From: Chitinophagaceae bacterium
Lineage (GTDB): Bacteria; Bacteroidota; Bacteroidia; Chitinophagales; Chitinophagaceae
Assembly: GCA_020854215.1 (NCBI GenBank)
Contig: JADZFY010000449.1
Coordinates: 1 to 34,818 of the forward strand
Length of the DNA stretch: 34,818 nt
Direction: 5' to 3'
This document shows positions 31,890 through 34,818 of the stretch, in pieces. Each line of letters starts with the position of its first letter. Position 1 is the stretch's first letter. The notes under the pieces are model-generated. The model made no database searches and was not told where the DNA came from. It saw nothing but the letters and a program-made list of their open reading frames with translations. Position numbers and translations under genes: made by a program.

Positions 31890-32453
31890 TCAGGCTAGTT
31901 TTTCCACCTGCATATAATTCAATTCAACAGGTGTAGCACGTCCAAATATCTTCACATTCACCTTAAGTTTCTTCTTTTCATCGTTTACCTCTTCAATCAC
32001 CCCATTGAAATCGTTGAATGGTCCGTCAATGATTTTGATGGTTTCACCCACGATAAACGGTTCACTCATCGTTACTCCGCCATCGCTCATCTCATCCACC
32101 TTACCCAGCATTTTATTTACCTCAGCCTTACGCAAGGCAATGGGGTTTTCTTTTCCAAGAAAATGGATAACGCTATTGGTATTTTTAATGGTTGAAATAA
32201 TCTCATCATTCAATTTACCGGGCTCCACTTCAATCATCACATAGCCGGGATAGAAATTCCGTTCCCGCATTACTTTTTTCCCGTTCTGCACCTTGTAAAC
32301 CTTTTCCACCGGAAGAAAAATCTGTTTCACTACTTTTCCCCAATCGCTGCGTGCAATTTCCTTATCCAGGTATTCCTTAACTTTTCGTTCCTTCCCGCTT
32401 ACTACGCGCAACACATACCATTTGGTTTCCTGTTCGTTAATTACTTCTTCCAT
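31890..32453 (-). CDS. nusG: Transcription termination/antitermination factor NusG
   Basis: KWYVLRVVSGKERKVKEYLDKEI; FYPGYVMIEVEPG; FIVGETIKIIDGPFNDFNGVIEEVN (KOW). Confidence 0.96.
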   Translation of the reverse strand: MEEVINEQETKWYVLRVVSGKERKVKEYLDKEIARSDWGKVVKQIFLPVEKVYKVQNGKKVMRERNFYPGYVMIEVEPGKLNDEIISTIKNTNSVIHFLGKENPIALRKAEVNKMLGKVDEMSDGGVTMSEPFIVGETIKIIDGPFNDFNGVIEEVNDEKKKLKVNVKIFGRATPVELNYMQVEKLA

Positions 32454-32459
32454 TATTTA

Positions 32460-32660
32460 TTATTTAAATAAGGAGTAAACAAATTTTAACACTGAATTAC
32501 TGAAAAAGTCCATCACCCAAACCAATGCAGTTATAATCACGGTGGCTACCAACACAATTGTAGTGGATTGTTGTAACTGCATCCAGGTTGGCCAGGTAAC
32601 CTTTTCCATCAATTCGTGGTACGAATCCTTAAAATAGGTACTTATTTTATTCATTATCAA
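32460..32660 (-). CDS. secE: Preprotein translocase subunit SecE
   Basis: 66 aa, KISTYFKDSYHELMEKVTWPTWMQLQQSTTIVLVATVIITALVWVMDFF, adjacent to nusG and tRNA-Trp. Confidence 0.93.
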   Translation of the reverse strand: MIMNKISTYFKDSYHELMEKVTWPTWMQLQQSTTIVLVATVIITALVWVMDFFSNSVLKFVYSLFK

Positions 32661-32668
32661 AATTTCAG

Positions 32669-32739
32669 CACGGGCACAAGGATTCGAACCCTGATCAAAG
32701 GTTTTGGAGACCTCTATTCTACCATTGAACTATGCCCGT
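32669..32739 (-). tRNA. tRNA-Trp (CCA anticodon)
   Basis: Minus-strand ACGGGCATAGTTCAATGGTAGAATAGAGGTCTCCAAAACCTTTGATCAGGGTTCGAATCCTTGTGCCCGT+G; the cloverleaf arms are visible. Confidence 0.95.
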
Positions 32740-32866
32740 AAATTATCCGGTACAACCACCGAAAAAGAACTTCTTATTTAGAAACAAAGTACCCGGACAG
32801 CATCCGGATACTTTGCAAAATTATACAATCCTTCCCACTTTATTGGGATATCCCGGGATGAGCGGG

Positions 32867-34054
32867 TTATTTTACGATCTCAGTTACCTGTCCGGCGCCT
32901 ACGGTACGTCCACCTTCGCGAATTGCGAACTTAAGACCTTTCTCCATAGCAATAGGCTGGATCAGTTTAACAGAAAGGGAGGTGTTATCACCGGGCATCA
33001 CCATTTCAGTTCCTGCAGGTAATTCCACTTCTCCGGTTACATCCGTTGTACGGAAGTAAAACTGAGGACGGTATTTATTAAAGAACGGAGTATGACGTCC
33101 ACCCTCGTCTTTGCTCAGTACGTATACTTCACCTTTAAATTCAGTATGTGGCGTAATAGAGCCGGGCTTGCAAATCACCATCCCCCTGCGGATTTGGTTC
33201 TTTTCAATACCGCGAAGCAATAAACCCGCATTGTCACCAGCTTCTCCTTCATCGAGCAGTTTGCGGAACATTTCCACACCTGTTACGGTTGAAGTTAATG
33301 GCTTTTCCATTAAACCAACGATTTCAACAGATTCCTGAATCTTAATACGTCCTCTTTCAATACGTCCTGTAGCCACAGTTCCGCGGCCCGTAATGGAAAA
33401 CACGTCTTCAACACTCATCAGGAAGGGCAGATCAACGGGACGGGGAGGTAATGGGATATAAGAATCTACGGCATCCATCAACTCTTCAATAGCACCTACC
33501 CATTTAGCATCGCCTGCCAAAGCACCGGTTGCGGAACCTTTGATAATAGGTGTATTGTCACCATCGAAACCATTTTTGGTTAAGAGTTCGCGAATTTCCA
33601 TCTCTACCAGTTCCAGAAGTTCCGGATCATCCACCAGATCAACTTTATTCATAAATACCACCATACGGGGTACACCTACCTGGCGGGCAAGCAGAATATG
33701 CTCTCTGGTTTGGGGCATCGGTCCATCTGTTGAAGCTACAACAAGAATAGCTCCGTCCATCTGGGCGGCACCGGTAATCATATTTTTTACATAGTCAGCG
33801 TGACCAGGGCAATCTACGTGCGCATAGTGCCTGTTCGCTGTTTGATACTCCACATGCGCTGTATTAATGGTGATACCCCTTTCTTTTTCTTCAGGAGCAC
33901 CATCAATTTCATCGTATTTTCTCGCTTGCGCCATACCTTTTTTAGAAAGTACTTCTGTAATGGCAGCAGTAAGCGTTGTTTTACCATGGTCAACGTGACC
34001 GATAGTACCAACGTTAACGTGAGGTTTGTCCCTCTTGAAGGTCTCTTTTGACAT
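32867..34054 (-). CDS. tuf: Elongation factor Tu
   Basis: [75 protein letters not shown]. Confidence 0.99.
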   Translation of the reverse strand: MSKETFKRDKPHVNVGTIGHVDHGKTTLTAAITEVLSKKGMAQARKYDEIDGAPEEKERGITINTAHVEYQTANRHYAHVDCPGHADYVKNMITGAAQMDGAILVVASTDGPMPQTREHILLARQVGVPRMVVFMNKVDLVDDPELLELVEMEIRELLTKNGFDGDNTPIIKGSATGALAGDAKWVGAIEELMDAVDSYIPLPPRPVDLPFLMSVEDVFSITGRGTVATGRIERGRIKIQESVEIVGLMEKPLTSTVTGVEMFRKLLDEGEAGDNAGLLLRGIEKNQIRRGMVICKPGSITPHTEFKGEVYVLSKDEGGRHTPFFNKYRPQFYFRTTDVTGEVELPAGTEMVMPGDNTSLSVKLIQPIAMEKGLKFAIREGGRTVGAGQVTEIVK

Positions 34055-34279
34055 CTGTTATCTGTTTTTAAGTTGCGTTTTAAAATTGTAGCCGCAACCC
34101 GCAAAAATGATTACAGGCTGCAAACTGATTGCTAAATCCAAAATTTATTAAAACCTCATCTTTCAGAGGCTGTAACACAAAAAACAAGCCGTTGATGACG
34201 ATTGATTGGAGGCAACCTTTCCGCTTATCCACAAAACCACCACCGTTCCAAACCAAATCGGCGTTTCAAAAAACTTTTG

Positions 34280-34351
<72 letters not shown>

Positions 34352-34428
34352 AATCTCAGTTTAAGAGTTTTCTGTTTGTAGTTTTCAGTTGACCAACTTC
34401 ACCACTGCAAACTGAATACACCAAACCT

Positions 34429-34513
34429 AAATGAGCGGTAGTTCGATCTAAAATCGGCCACCTATAGCTTGGATCCGCCGCGGCGGACTACCAAATGAGC
34501 TACTTACTCATTT
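34429..34513 (-). pseudogene. tRNA-Gly-derived relic / tRNA-like element carrying a 14-bp palindrome
   Basis: 19 nt (34455-34473) and 17 nt (34488-34504) are identical to the neighbouring tRNA-Gly (34586-34604 and 34616-34632). The intervening 11 nt are replaced by TCCGCCGCGGCGGA; the T-arm and acceptor are diverged. Confidence 0.8.
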
Positions 34514-34564
34514 CTCTTAAAGAACTTGGCATTGGCTATAACCAACACAATATCGTTTGAACTG

Positions 34565-34637
34565 AGCGGGAGACCGGGCTCGAACCGGCCACCTATAGCT
34601 TGGAAGGCTATCGCTCTACCAAATGAGCTACTCCCGC
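34565..34637 (-). tRNA. tRNA-Gly (TCC anticodon)
   Basis: Minus-strand GCGGGAGTAGCTCATTTGGTAGAGCGATAGCCTTCCAAGCTATAGGTGGCCGGTTCGAGCCCGGTCTCCCGC. Confidence 0.95.
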
Positions 34638-34776
34638 TTGTTAATGTGAAAATATGAAAGTGTGATAAATGTGAAAATTTACCCGAACCCACATATTACA
34701 ACATTCAAAAAGAACTTCAACCATTGTGTTTTCATTTCCACACTTTCACATTTATCGCATTTCCACATTGGCGATG

Positions 34777-34818
34777 TGGGCAAGGATGGATGCGACCCAC
34801 CGAACTCCGAAGAGGACA
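34777..34818 (-). tRNA. Partial class II tRNA, probably tRNA-Tyr (5' part outside window)
   Basis: Minus-strand ...TGTCCTCTTCGGAGTTCGGTGGGTCGCATCCATCCTTGCCCA: long variable-arm hairpin, T-stem GGTGG/CCATC, acceptor 3' strand CTTGCCC+A. Position matches the usual tRNA-Tyr-Gly-Thr-tuf order. The anticodon is not in the window. Confidence 0.65.

Overview
This window reads as mostly housekeeping chromosome from a Bacteroidota bacterium, probably Chitinophagaceae-like. The taxonomy is inferred from gene families and from TAnnTTTG promoter boxes. No rRNA, CRISPR, phage or transposase gene was recognised. Left to right it contains: a 5'-truncated AAA/Mg-chelatase-like ATPase; a TPR lipoprotein overlapping purL; an OmpP1/FadL-like porin; a Tyr/Gly/Ser-rich lipoprotein; proS; an intergenic 88-bp tandem repeat array; glgC and glgA; two divergent FHS-type sugar transporters plus a ROK kinase; a double NTF2-like protein; a TonB receptor and nitronate monooxygenase divergent from a sulfite dehydrogenase-like/cytochrome c pair; a sugar nucleotidyltransferase; glyA; yidC; pyrG; and a nusG-secE-tRNA(Trp)-tuf-tRNA(Thr)-tRNA(Gly)-tRNA(Tyr, partial) cluster. 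The strongest unexplained signals are: (i) a tRNA-Gly-derived relic at 34429-34513 in which part of the D/anticodon region is replaced by a perfect 14-bp palindrome, and which can form alternative helices; (ii) the 88-bp tandem array with higher-order structure; (iii) a sulfite-dehydrogenase-like lipoprotein pair without a twin-arginine signal, beside a TonB receptor/nitronate monooxygenase pair; (iv) a possible break of the usual nusG-rplK linkage. No clearly new multi-gene defence or mobile system is visible. All calls were made by eye; no searches or folding were run.
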